Assembly (NCBI GenBank): GCA_030040035.1
Contig: JASHUJ010000186.1
Span: 1 to 35,068, forward strand
DNA from: Thermoplasmata archaeon
GTDB taxonomy: Archaea > Thermoplasmatota > Thermoplasmata > Lutacidiplasmatales > UBA184
Reading direction: 5' to 3'
DNA: 35,068 bases
Below the pieces are notes generated by a model. It saw nothing but the letters and a program-made list of their open reading frames with translations, was not told where the DNA came from and ran no database searches. Within the stretch, counting starts at the first letter, position 1. Every line of letters begins with the position of its first letter. This document shows positions 23,857-31,312 of this stretch, one piece after another. Position numbers and translations under genes: made by a program.

Positions 23857-25425
23857 GTGTCGTCCAGCGAAGGTCCGGCGATCCGGATCGGGCGCGCGCT
23901 CGTCTCGGTCGATGATAAGTCGGGACTTTCCGATTTCGCGCGCGGGCTCGCGGAGCTGGGCGTCGAGCTCTGGGCGACGACCGGCACCCGGACGGCGCTC
24001 GCCGCCGACCGCGTCGCGGTGCGGCCGGCCGAGGAGCTGACCGGCCTCGCCTCCTGGTTCGGAGGACGGATCAAGACGCTGCACCCGGGGATCCTGGGCG
24101 GGATCCTCGCGCCCCGCACCGACGCCGGCCGGCGGGAGCTCGCCGAGCACGGCCTGCTGCCGTTCGACCTCGTCGTCGTCAACTTCTATCCGTTCGAGCG
24201 CCATCTCGCCGAGCACCCCGACGCTCGGGACCGGGAGGAGTACATCGACATCGGCGGGGTGACGCTCGCGCGCGCGGCTGCGAAGAACCACGCGTGGGTG
24301 ACGGTGGTGACCGACCCGGCCGAGTACGCGCCCGTCCTCGCGGAGCTCCGCGCGAGCGGCGGCGCGATCTCCGCCGCGACCCGGGCCCGGCTCGCGGTGC
24401 GCGCGTTCGAGCGCGCGACCGATTACGACGCGGCGATCGCCCGGGGCCTCGCGCCTCCCGCCCCGAGCCCGGGGGGGTTCCCGGAGGAGCTCGTCCTCCG
24501 TCGCGAATCCCTCGCGCTGCGCTACGGGGAGAACCCGCACCAGCCGGCCGCGACGTACGCGCTCGCGAGCCCCCCCGGCGGCGGCCTCGCGCCCGCGCCG
24601 TTCACCGTCCTGAAGGGAGCGTCCCTCTCGTACACGAACCTCCTCGACCTCGACACGGCGCGCGCGATCGCGGCGGAGTTCCCGCTCCCGAGCGCGGCCG
24701 TCGTCAAGCACGCGACCCCCTGCGGGGTCGCCTCGGCCCCGACCCTGCGGGAAGCGCTCGAGCGCGCCATCGCGACCGACCCCGTGGCGCGGTACGGTTG
24801 CGCGATCGCGGTCAACCGCCCGCTCGGCCCGGACGACCCGGCCGCGTTGAAGGGCGTGTTCGTCGACCTCCTCGCCGCGCCGGGGGTCGACGCGGCGGCG
24901 GCGGCCGCGCTCGCGCACCGCACGAAGCTGAAGCTCGTCCGCGTCGACCCCGCGCCCGTCGGGGGGGCCAGCTGGGAGGCGAAGACCGCGCTCGGTCGGG
25001 TGCTCCTCCAGGAGACCGACCGCCGGGAGCTCCTCGCGAGCGACTTCCGGCTCGTCGCCGGTACCGAAGCGACCGGCGAGGAACGGTGCGCGCTCGACTT
25101 CGCCTGGCGGGTCGTACGGCACGCGAAATCGAACGCGATCGTGCTCGCGCGCGGACCCCAGACCGTCGGGATCGGCTCGGGCCAGCCGACGCGGGTGAAG
25201 GCGGTCGAGCTCGCGATCGAGGTCGCCGGCGAGCGCGCGCGCGGATCGGTCCTCGCCTCCGATGCGTTCTTCCCGTTCGCCGACGGGGTCGAAGCCGCCG
25301 GGCGTGCCGGGGTGCGGGCGATCCTCCAACCGGGGGGGAGCGTCCGGGACCCCGAAGTGATCGCGGCCGCCGAACGGGCCGGGATCGCGATGTACTTCAC
25401 CGGCTGGCGGGTCTTCCGCCACTAG
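23857..25425 (+). CDS. purH: Bifunctional AICAR transformylase / IMP cyclohydrolase
   Basis: A full-length, 522-residue PurH. The N-terminal IMP cyclohydrolase domain has RALVSVDDKSGLSDFARGL, ATTGTRTAL, GRIKTLHPGILGGIL, VVVNFYPF and EEYIDIGGVTLARAAAKNH. The AICAR formyltransferase domain has LRYGENPHQPAA, the catalytic Lys-His pair K284-H285 in VVKHATPCGVA, YGCAIAVN and GSGQPTRVKAVELA, and ends with PGGSVRDPEVIAAAERAGIAMYFTGWRVFRH. Both sites look intact. It makes FAICAR from AICAR using 10-formyl-tetrahydrofolate and closes the ring to IMP. Many archaea use PurP with PurO instead; here PurP also exists at 8.4-9.5 kb. It overlaps the convergent thioredoxin gene by 29 nt at its 3' end. Confidence 0.97.
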   Translation: MSSSEGPAIRIGRALVSVDDKSGLSDFARGLAELGVELWATTGTRTALAADRVAVRPAEELTGLASWFGGRIKTLHPGILGGILAPRTDAGRRELAEHGLLPFDLVVVNFYPFERHLAEHPDARDREEYIDIGGVTLARAAAKNHAWVTVVTDPAEYAPVLAELRASGGAISAATRARLAVRAFERATDYDAAIARGLAPPAPSPGGFPEELVLRRESLALRYGENPHQPAATYALASPPGGGLAPAPFTVLKGASLSYTNLLDLDTARAIAAEFPLPSAAVVKHATPCGVASAPTLREALERAIATDPVARYGCAIAVNRPLGPDDPAALKGVFVDLLAAPGVDAAAAAALAHRTKLKLVRVDPAPVGGASWEAKTALGRVLLQETDRRELLASDFRLVAGTEATGEERCALDFAWRVVRHAKSNAIVLARGPQTVGIGSGQPTRVKAVELAIEVAGERARGSVLASDAFFPFADGVEAAGRAGVRAILQPGGSVRDPEVIAAAERAGIAMYFTGWRVFRH

Positions 25426-25774
25426 GCGACGAGCGGGCGGTCGGGAAGAGCCGTCGCAGGATCGTGCGGAACTCGACGGACCCGATCGGGCCCACCTCGC
25501 GACCCTTCTCCTGGCCCGCCTCGAGGAACAGGAACGTCGGGATCGAGTGGATCCCGTACGACCGGGCGACGCCGACGGCCTCGTCGACGTTGATCTTCGT
25601 GAACTTCACGCGCCCGGCCATCCGGGCGCTCAGGTCCCGGATCACCGGCTCGGTGACCCGGCACGGCGCGCACCAGTCGGCGTAGAAGTCGACCACGACG
25701 GGGAGCGGAGAGCGGACGACCTCGGCGTCGAACGTTGCGTCCGTCACGTGGATCGGCAACGCCCGGCTCGGCAC
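25397..25774 (-). CDS. Thioredoxin
   Basis: A 125-residue thioredoxin-fold protein. The redox motif is WCAPC (C35, C38) in VVVDFYADWCAPCRVTEPVI, and the cis-proline loop is IHSIPTFLFLEAG. The core matches standard cytosolic thioredoxins, with A in place of G in the CxxC, and about 15 extra residues at the C-terminus (SSPSGGRPASR) that run into the end of the convergent purH gene. It should reduce protein disulphides; the reductase partner is not in the window. The start GTG 25774 gives a family-like N-terminus. It is divergent from mutY and may share the AT-rich element at 25811-25818. Confidence 0.92.
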   Translation of the reverse strand: MPSRALPIHVTDATFDAEVVRSPLPVVVDFYADWCAPCRVTEPVIRDLSARMAGRVKFTKINVDEAVGVARSYGIHSIPTFLFLEAGQEKGREVGPIGSVEFRTILRRLFPTARSSPSGGRPASR

Positions 25775-25810
25775 GGTCGTACTCCCGGCGCGCTTCGAAC
25801 TCCCGGCTCG

Positions 25811-25818
25811 CTTTAAGG
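25811..25818. promoter_or_regulatory. Shared TATA-like element between thioredoxin and mutY
   Basis: CTTTAAGG is near-palindromic, readable on both strands. It is centred 31 nt before mutY GTG 25845 and 40 nt before thioredoxin GTG 25774, so one element may drive both genes. Confidence 0.45.
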
Positions 25819-25844
25819 ATGTGGCTCGTGTCGGCGCATCTTCC

Positions 25845-26984
25845 GTGCCGGCGCGCCCGCGCTCCCCCCGGACGATCGCCCCGGCCGCGCGGGCCTCGGC
25901 GCTGCTCGTCTGGTTCGCCCAGCACCGTCGTCCGCTCCCCTGGCGCCGGCGTCCGACGCCGTACCGGACCTGGATCGCCGAGGTCCTCCTGCAGCAGACG
26001 CGGGTCGCGCAGGCGGCCCCCTACTTCGAGCGCTTCGTGGGCGAGTTCCCGACCGTCCGGGCGCTCGCCGACGCGCCGCTCGAGCGGGTCCTCAAGGTCT
26101 GGCAGGGAGCGGGCTACTACGCACGCGCCCGGAACCTCTCGGCGGCCGCCCGCCTCCTCGCGCGGGAGCGGAACGGGGAGCTCCCCTCCACCGTGGCCGG
26201 GCTCGAGGAGCTTCCGGGGGTGGGGCCGTACATCGCCCGGGCGATCGCCGCGATCGCGTTCGGCGTCCCGACGGTCGCCCTGGAGGCGAACGGTCTACGG
26301 GTCGGGGCCCGGTGGATCCGCGCCTCGGGCGACGTCCGGCGCGGACCCGTCCGACGGCGGATCGAGGCGGCCCTGGCGACCGCCCTCGGAACGAATCCGC
26401 CCGGCCCGTTCAACGAGGCGGTGATGGAGCTCGGCGAAACGATCTGTCGGCCGGTCGCCCCGCAGTGTGAGCGGTGTCCGGTGGCGTTCGGGTGCCGGGC
26501 CTACCTCGAGCTCGACGACCCCGGGAGCGTTCCGATCGCCCGACGCGCGCCCCGACGCCCCCGCGTCCGGGCCGCGGTGGTGGCGCTCGCGGACCGACGG
26601 GGCCGCTGGTTCGTGCAACGTCGACCGCCCCGGGGACTGCTCGGCGGGCTCTGGGAATTCCCGGGCGGGAAGATCCGCCCCGGAGAGACCGCCGCTCACG
26701 CCGCGGCCCGGGAGCTCTTCGAGGAGACGGGCGTCCGATCCGCCGCGCTCGAGTACGTGGGGCGGATCCGCCACGCCTACAGCCACTTCTCGGTCGATCT
26801 CCACCTCTACCGAGCCTCCGCCCGGGCGCGGCCCGCCGCCGCCCCGGACCGACGATGGGTCACCGCGGCCGGACTGCGGCGTCTCGCGCTGCCGAAGGCG
26901 ACCGAGAAGGCGCTCGCGCTGCTCGAGCGTCGGGATAGAGCTTCCCGGGATTCAGGATCCCGTCGGGGTCGCACTGGCGTTTGA
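25845..26984 (+). CDS. mutY: Adenine DNA glycosylase MutY fused to a MutT-like Nudix domain
   Basis: A 379-residue base excision repair protein that removes adenine opposite 8-oxoguanine. The HhH-GPD glycosylase domain has LPWRRRPTPYRTWIAEVLLQQTRV with catalytic E46, the HhH ELPGVGPYIARAIAAIAFG and a 4Fe-4S cluster (C201, C208, C211, C217; spacing 6-2-5). The Asp of the usual LDGNVxRV motif is E147 (LEANGLRV). The C-terminal domain is a Nudix fold with an intact Nudix box, G275-x5-E281-x7-RELFEETGV (289-297), in the context LWEFPGGKIRPGE, very like MutT. In typical MutY proteins this box is degenerate. I place the start at GTG 25845 from promoter spacing; GTG 25821 would add eight residues and begin inside the promoter region. 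The 3' end overlaps the convergent oxidase gene by 125 nt. Confidence 0.92.
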   Translation: MPARPRSPRTIAPAARASALLVWFAQHRRPLPWRRRPTPYRTWIAEVLLQQTRVAQAAPYFERFVGEFPTVRALADAPLERVLKVWQGAGYYARARNLSAAARLLARERNGELPSTVAGLEELPGVGPYIARAIAAIAFGVPTVALEANGLRVGARWIRASGDVRRGPVRRRIEAALATALGTNPPGPFNEAVMELGETICRPVAPQCERCPVAFGCRAYLELDDPGSVPIARRAPRRPRVRAAVVALADRRGRWFVQRRPPRGLLGGLWEFPGGKIRPGETAAHAAARELFEETGVRSAALEYVGRIRHAYSHFSVDLHLYRASARARPAAAPDRRWVTAAGLRRLALPKATEKALALLERRDRASRDSGSRRGRTGV

Positions 26985-28281
26985 CGGCGCGAAGGAGCGC
27001 GATCGCCGCCGGGCCGAGCTCCCGCGCGAGGAACGGCCGTTTCACGTGGCCGATCCCGTGCTCGGAGCTCACCGTGCCGCCCAGGGCGAGGGCGGCGTCG
27101 AGCAGCTCCGCGCGGATCCGCTCGGCCGCGGGGCTGCCGGGCTCGACGACGTAGTTCGGGTGCAGGCTGCCCTCCCCCAGGTGCCCGAACAGGAAGAGCG
27201 GCGCGCCCGCGTCGCGCCCGATCGCCTCCAGCCGGCGGACGAGCGCGTCGATCCGGGGGAGCGGCACGGCGACGTCCTCGCGGACGCGGATGCCCATGCG
27301 CTCGTCCAGCACGACCCCGCTCTCGCCCCGCAGCATCCAGAGACGGTCGGCGTCGTCGAAGACGATCGGGGGCGCCGAGACCCCGACCGCCTCCAGCGCC
27401 GCCGCGACGCGGGCACGTCGCGCCGCGAGTTCGCCCCGCGTCGCCGCCTCGATCTCGAGCAGGAGGAACGCCTCGTCGGCCGGCAGGTCGGCGCGGCCCG
27501 ACGCCCGGAGGGCGGACGAGGACGGTCGGTCGAGATACTCCACGGCCGAGAGGCCCGAATCGGCGAGCCGGGCGAGCCGCGACGCGACCGATCCCAGCGA
27601 GATCCCGGCCGGGAGGGGAACGATCAGCCCGTCGCGCTCGGCCGGCCGCGCGGCGACGCGCACCGTCACCTCCGTGACCAGGCCGAGGGTCCCTTCGCTC
27701 CCGATGACCAGCTGGAGGAGGTCCGGACCGGTCGACCGCTTGGCGGTCCGCGCGCCCCATCGGACCGGGACGCCCGTTCCCAGGACGACCTCGACCGAGC
27801 GGACCCACACGCGGGTGGGCCCGTAGCGGAACGAGCGCGGGCCCGAGGCGTTCGTCCCGACGTTCCCACCGATCGTGCACGTCGTCCAGGAACCCGGGTT
27901 GGGTGGGAAGAAGAGCCCGTGGGGCCGGAGGGCCTCTTGGAGGGACCAGTTCACGACCCCCGGGCCGACCACCGCGCTGAGCTCTTCGGGCGCGATCTCG
28001 AGCACCGAGTTCCATCCCGAGAAATCGACGATCACGCCCCCCTCGGTCGGCACCGACTCCCCGTCCAGCGAGGTCCCCGCCCCCCGCGCCACGAGGGGGG
28101 TCCGGTTCCGCCGTGCCCAACGGACGAGCGCGGCCACGTCTTCCGTATCGCGCGGCGCGACGACCGCCGTCGGGTCGCCGGCCAAGTGCGACGCGTCCCG
28201 ACGGCAGCGCTCGAGCTCGGCCGGATCCGTACGAACGCGGCCCCGTACGGCGCTCGTCAGCGGGTCGTCGTCGGCCCCCAT
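26860..28281 (-). CDS. FAD-linked oxidase (GlcD / D-lactate dehydrogenase family)
   Basis: A 473-residue flavoprotein of the vanillyl-alcohol-oxidase fold. FAD-binding segments: PLVARGAGTSLDGESVP (about 63-80), FPPNPGSWTTCTIGGNVGTNASG (about 125-148) and VIGSEGTLGLVTEVTV. The C-terminal FAD-oxidase domain has GHLGEGSLHPN, SSEHGIGHVKRPFL and DPDGILNPGK. Such enzymes oxidise 2-hydroxy acids such as D-lactate or glycolate; the exact substrate cannot be read from sequence, and no iron-sulphur partner (GlcE/F) is adjacent. A TATA-like box (minus, 28306-28313) is centred 28 nt before ATG 28281; GTG 28287 would add two residues. The last ~25 residues after NPGK are arginine/alanine-rich and antisense to the end of mutY. 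Confidence 0.9.
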   Translation of the reverse strand: MGADDDPLTSAVRGRVRTDPAELERCRRDASHLAGDPTAVVAPRDTEDVAALVRWARRNRTPLVARGAGTSLDGESVPTEGGVIVDFSGWNSVLEIAPEELSAVVGPGVVNWSLQEALRPHGLFFPPNPGSWTTCTIGGNVGTNASGPRSFRYGPTRVWVRSVEVVLGTGVPVRWGARTAKRSTGPDLLQLVIGSEGTLGLVTEVTVRVAARPAERDGLIVPLPAGISLGSVASRLARLADSGLSAVEYLDRPSSSALRASGRADLPADEAFLLLEIEAATRGELAARRARVAAALEAVGVSAPPIVFDDADRLWMLRGESGVVLDERMGIRVREDVAVPLPRIDALVRRLEAIGRDAGAPLFLFGHLGEGSLHPNYVVEPGSPAAERIRAELLDAALALGGTVSSEHGIGHVKRPFLARELGPAAIALLRAVKRQCDPDGILNPGKLYPDARAARAPSRSPSAARDAAVRPR

Positions 28282-28305
28282 CCGCACGGGCGAGCGCGGA
28301 GGGCC

Positions 28306-28313
28306 CCTTACCG
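28306..28313 (-). promoter_or_regulatory. TATA-like box of the FAD-linked oxidase gene
   Basis: CGGTAAGG on the minus strand, centred about 28 nt before ATG 28281, in line with the leaderless pattern of the window. Confidence 0.4.
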
Positions 28314-28336
28314 CTGCCGGAGGCGTTCGCCGGGAC

Positions 28337-28795
28337 CTACGGGCCGGTGGTCGCGCCCGCGGCCGCCGTCGTCGCGACCGCCTGCGCGAAGTCCTGGATC
28401 GCGAAGGGCCGCCGGATCACCTCGGCGGCGCCCGCCGCCCGGGCGCGCGACTCGAGCGGGGCGCTGTCGCGCGGGAGGACGACGAGCCCGCGGAGCTCCG
28501 GGCGCGCCGCCAGCGCGGCCGCCAGATCGCGGTCCCACGGTCCCTCCGGGTTCTCGGCGTCGACGATGAGCACGGTCGGAGCGAACAGCGGCGGCAACGC
28601 CTCCAGATCGTCGAGGTTCGCGACCTCGTAGACGTTGGGGCACTGGTGCAAGCGGAGCAGGCCGCGCAAGAGGAGGCGGGTGTCCTCGTTCGATCCCCAG
28701 AGTACCGCGGGGATCCGGTTGAGCCGGGTCCCATCCGAAGTGGTGGCGGCCACGGGGTCCCGCGCGCTGATGCCGGGGGAACCGAACGCGCGCAC
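28337..28795 (-). CDS. Stand-alone receiver-like (CheY-fold) protein
   Basis: A 152-residue protein resembling a response-regulator receiver without an output domain. After a short N-terminal segment, the fold runs IPAVLWGSNEDTRLLLRGLLRLH (acidic E37, D38 at the end of strand 1), PTVLIVDAENPEGP (phospho-acceptor D79), LRGLVVLPRDS and AGAAEVIRRPFAIQDFAQAV. The usual conserved lysine of strand 5 (K-P) is R129, so phosphorylation-driven switching may be altered. It could be a signalling relay or an atypical phosphorylation-independent receiver. The frame is open far upstream across other genes, but codon use becomes gene-like only from about 28795. A TATA-like box at 28833-28840 is 41 nt upstream of GTG 28795; GTG 28753 is an alternative start. 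No kinase is nearby. Confidence 0.65.
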   Translation of the reverse strand: MRAFGSPGISARDPVAATTSDGTRLNRIPAVLWGSNEDTRLLLRGLLRLHQCPNVYEVANLDDLEALPPLFAPTVLIVDAENPEGPWDRDLAAALAARPELRGLVVLPRDSAPLESRARAAGAAEVIRRPFAIQDFAQAVATTAAAGATTGP

Positions 28796-29053
28796 GGCCG
28801 GACCGCTACGGACTACCCGTTCCCCCGCTCTACCTTTTGCGGACCGCGAAAATGAACGTTCCGCTGCCGCAACGTCCACATTCCAAGGGCACGGATAGCT
28901 ATATAGAGTGTGCGGACAATAGGTAGTTGGCCTCGGGCATCGGTGGCAGCGTCTCCTGGTGGCACCGTCCAAGAGACCTGGAGCGCCCCGCCGGTGCCTT
29001 CCCGATGCGTCTCGAACGATACCTTCTTTTGGGACACGACGGAACGACCGGCA
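28796..29053. promoter_or_regulatory. 258-nt divergent intergenic region with strong TATA boxes and a possible leader RNA
   Basis: The longest non-coding gap in the window. On the plus strand CTATATAG (28899-28906) is a textbook TATA box predicting transcription from about 28930, yet the downstream gene appears to start at 29054. The region from 28930 to 29053 has much more A/T at third positions of the open frame than real genes here, so it is probably untranslated. It contains complementary arms GGCACCG (28961-28967) and CGGTGCC (28992-28998), and GTCTC (28951-28955) with GAGAC (28973-28977). On the minus strand GCAAAAGG (28833-28840) can serve the receiver gene. Confidence 0.5.
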
Positions 29054-29755
29054 ATGGTCGCCTTCTTCGGTCCGTCGGACGAAGATCTCGAACGCCTGCG
29101 CGCCACGGTGGAGTCCCTCGGCACGACCAGTGTGCCGGGGCTCGCCGCCGCGCTGGCCTGGCGCGAACGCAAGGCCGAGAAGCTGCTCGCCCACGAGCTC
29201 GCGCGGCCGAACACCCGGCTCATCTACGACCCGGCCCGCCGGGTCGTCCGGTATAGTCGCCCCGCACCGCCCGCCGCGCCGGCCGAGCGGCCCGCGGTCC
29301 GGGCGGCGGTCCGGGACCCCTCGCCCTCCGCGCCCCGCGCCCCGGCGCCGGTCCTCACCGGGACGACCTTGAAGACCCTCTGCCCGTCCTGCCACGTCGC
29401 GCTCATCCCGACCGGCTCGGCGAGCCTCGCGGTCTGCCCGCAGTGCGGCCGACTCGCCTCGTCCCGCGGAGGGCCGACGGAGACGGCCGCCTCCCCGGCG
29501 TCGGCCGCGGCGGACCCCACCGCGGGCTCCGCCCCGTCGGCCGTCGCGCCGGTCCACATCGGCGACCGGCGCTCCCAGGAACTGTTCGCGGCGTACGTGA
29601 CGTCGAAGCCGATCCCCTGCCCAAAGTGCCGGACGCCGCTCCGCCACCGGGGCCTCAGCGAGTACGTCTGTCCGAGCTGCGCCCAGACGGTGCAATTCCC
29701 GCGCGGGACGGTCCCCGCGCCACCGGCCGCCGCCCCGCCGGCCCCGCCCGCCTAG
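29054..29755 (+). CDS. Double zinc-ribbon protein, unknown function
   Basis: A 233-residue protein. Residues 1-65 (MVAFFGPSDEDLERLRATVESLG, then GLAAALAWRERKAEKLLAHEL) look like a compact helical, perhaps winged-helix, domain. Next is a proline/alanine-rich linker, then a zinc ribbon with CPSC and CPQC (about 99-122), another low-complexity linker, and a second ribbon with CPKC and CPSC (about 192-215), ending in a proline/alanine tail. The two C-x2-C...C-x2-C modules should each bind zinc. The layout suggests a nucleic-acid- or transcription-related scaffold, but I recognise no family. The frame is open upstream to 28910, but codon use there is not gene-like. Its stop overlaps the convergent hutH stop in CTAG. 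Confidence 0.65.
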   Translation: MVAFFGPSDEDLERLRATVESLGTTSVPGLAAALAWRERKAEKLLAHELARPNTRLIYDPARRVVRYSRPAPPAAPAERPAVRAAVRDPSPSAPRAPAPVLTGTTLKTLCPSCHVALIPTGSASLAVCPQCGRLASSRGGPTETAASPASAAADPTAGSAPSAVAPVHIGDRRSQELFAAYVTSKPIPCPKCRTPLRHRGLSEYVCPSCAQTVQFPRGTVPAPPAAAPPAPPA

Positions 29756-31293
29756 TACGGCACGGCCGCCCGGACCTCGCCGACGAGCGAGCGGTCCAGG
29801 ATCGCCGCGGCGACCCGCTCGATGTCGGGGGCCGGACTGCGGTCCCGCGTCCACGGCGCGACCCGCGTCCGGAGCGATCGGAGCGCGGACTCGCTGCCCC
29901 GCCCGCCGACGCGGGGCCGCCGGAGCTCGAGCGCCTGGCCGGCGACGATCCACTCGACCGCGACGATCCGCCGCGTGTTCGCGAGCACCCGCCGGAGTTT
30001 CGCGCCCGCCCACGGCCCCATCGACACGAAATCCTCCTGATCGGCGGAGGTGGACAGGCTCGCCGCGCTCGCCGGATGCACGAGCGTCTCGTTCTCGTTG
30101 ACGAGGGCCGCCGCGAGGTACTGGGGGACCATGAACCCCGAGCTCACGCCCGGATCGGGCGCGAGGAAGGCGGGCAGGCCCCGGTTGAGCGCGGGGTGGA
30201 CGAGGCGGGCGATCCGCCGCTCGCTGAACGCGGCGATGTACTGGATCGCGAGCGCGAGCGCGTCGAGGGCGAAGGCGAGGGGCTGGCCGTGGAAGTTGCC
30301 CCCGTTGACGAACTCGTCGTCGGAGAAGACCACCGGGTTGTCGCTGACCGCGTTCAGCTCGGAGGCCAGGACGCGCTCGGCGAACTCGAGGGCGATCCGC
30401 ACGGCGGCGAGGACCTGGGGGATGCACCGCAGGGTGTACGGGTCCTGGCCCTTCCACTCGTGGCGGGGGGCCGCGAGCTCGCTCCCCTCGAGGAGCCGGC
30501 GCATCGCGAGCGCGACCGCCCGCTGATCCGGCGAGTTGCGGACCTCCCCGAGGCGGTCGTCGAGCGACTCGGGCGACCCTTCGAGCGCGTCGTACGAGAG
30601 CGCCGCGGCGACGAGCGAGGCATCGAGGAGCTCCCGGCCCTCCGCGACCGCGAGCCCGAGGTACGACGCCATCAGCGCCGTCCCGTTGAGGAGCGCGACC
30701 CCCTCCTTGGCGGCGAGCTCGAGCGGGAGGAGGTGGTGCTCGGCGAGCACGGCGCGGGCCGGGACCGGGGCGGTCGACCCGGCGCGCACGAACTCCCCTT
30801 CCCCGATCAGCGCGAGCGACAGGTGGGCGAGCGGCGCGAGGTCGCCCGACGCGCCGACCGAGCCCTGCTCCGGGACCCACGGCACGAGGCCGCGGTTCAG
30901 GAATTCGGCGAGGAGGTCGACGACGGCCTCCCGGACCCCGGAGTGGCCGCGCAAGAGCGAGTTTAGACGGACGAGCATCATGCCGCGGACGACGTCCTCG
31001 GGGAGCGGCGGCCCCGTCCCGCTCGCATGGCTGCGGACGAGCGATGTCTGGAGCTCGGCCGCCTTGTCGCGGGGGACGACCCGGTCCGAGAGCGCGCCGA
31101 AGCCGGTCGTGACCCCGTAGATCCGCCGATCGCTCGCCACCGCGCGCTCGACGGCCCCGCGGCTCCGGGCCACGGAGCGCCGGGCGTCCGCCGTGAGCGC
31201 GACGGCGCGGCCGTCCCGCGCGACCGACAGGAACGCCGCGAGGGTCAGCGACCGTCCGTCCAGCGGTACGGTCTCGGCGAGAGAGCGGTCCAC
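29752..31293 (-). CDS. hutH: Histidine ammonia-lyase
   Basis: A 513-residue lyase that deaminates histidine to urocanate. The Ala-Ser-Gly motif that self-cyclises to the MIO electrophile is A148-S149-G150 in GSVGASGDLAPLAHLS. The active-site tyrosine loop is IYGVTTGFG (Y59). Other landmarks: GLALLNGT-like EGVALLNGTALM, RCIPQVLAAVR, NPVVFSDDEFVNGGNFHGQP and QEDFVSMGPWAGAKLRRVLANT, where phenylalanine lyases differ. All support HutH. No hutU, hutI or formimidoylglutamate enzyme is visible here. It lies 19 nt downstream of sodN on the same strand with no clear promoter of its own, so read-through from sodN is likely. Confidence 0.93.
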   Translation of the reverse strand: MDRSLAETVPLDGRSLTLAAFLSVARDGRAVALTADARRSVARSRGAVERAVASDRRIYGVTTGFGALSDRVVPRDKAAELQTSLVRSHASGTGPPLPEDVVRGMMLVRLNSLLRGHSGVREAVVDLLAEFLNRGLVPWVPEQGSVGASGDLAPLAHLSLALIGEGEFVRAGSTAPVPARAVLAEHHLLPLELAAKEGVALLNGTALMASYLGLAVAEGRELLDASLVAAALSYDALEGSPESLDDRLGEVRNSPDQRAVALAMRRLLEGSELAAPRHEWKGQDPYTLRCIPQVLAAVRIALEFAERVLASELNAVSDNPVVFSDDEFVNGGNFHGQPLAFALDALALAIQYIAAFSERRIARLVHPALNRGLPAFLAPDPGVSSGFMVPQYLAAALVNENETLVHPASAASLSTSADQEDFVSMGPWAGAKLRRVLANTRRIVAVEWIVAGQALELRRPRVGGRGSESALRSLRTRVAPWTRDRSPAPDIERVAAAILDRSLVGEVRAAVPY

Positions 31294-31294
31294 G

Positions 31295-31308
31295 GGGGTC
31301 CGGACCCC
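31295..31308. repeat. 14-bp perfect palindrome between sodN and hutH
   Basis: GGGGTCCGGACCCC is fully self-complementary and sits directly upstream of the hutH start codon, in a 19-nt gap. It could be a hairpin in the RNA or a dimeric protein site; GC richness makes chance possible. Confidence 0.4.
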
Positions 31309-31312
31309 ACGC

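Noticed and set aside
26467..28569. Long open frame on the plus strand (700 codons)
   Set aside because: It overlaps mutY in another frame and is antisense to the FAD-linked oxidase, both well supported. The translation is low-complexity Arg/Pro/Gly.
28910..29053. N-terminal extension of the zinc-ribbon protein
   Set aside because: Third codon positions are far less GC-rich than in real genes here, and the translated part shows no domain character; ATG 29054 gives a natural start.
28796..30880. Upstream extension of the receiver-protein frame on the minus strand
   Set aside because: It runs through the intergenic region and antisense to the zinc-ribbon gene, and overlaps hutH in another frame. 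Gene-like sequence begins only near 28795.
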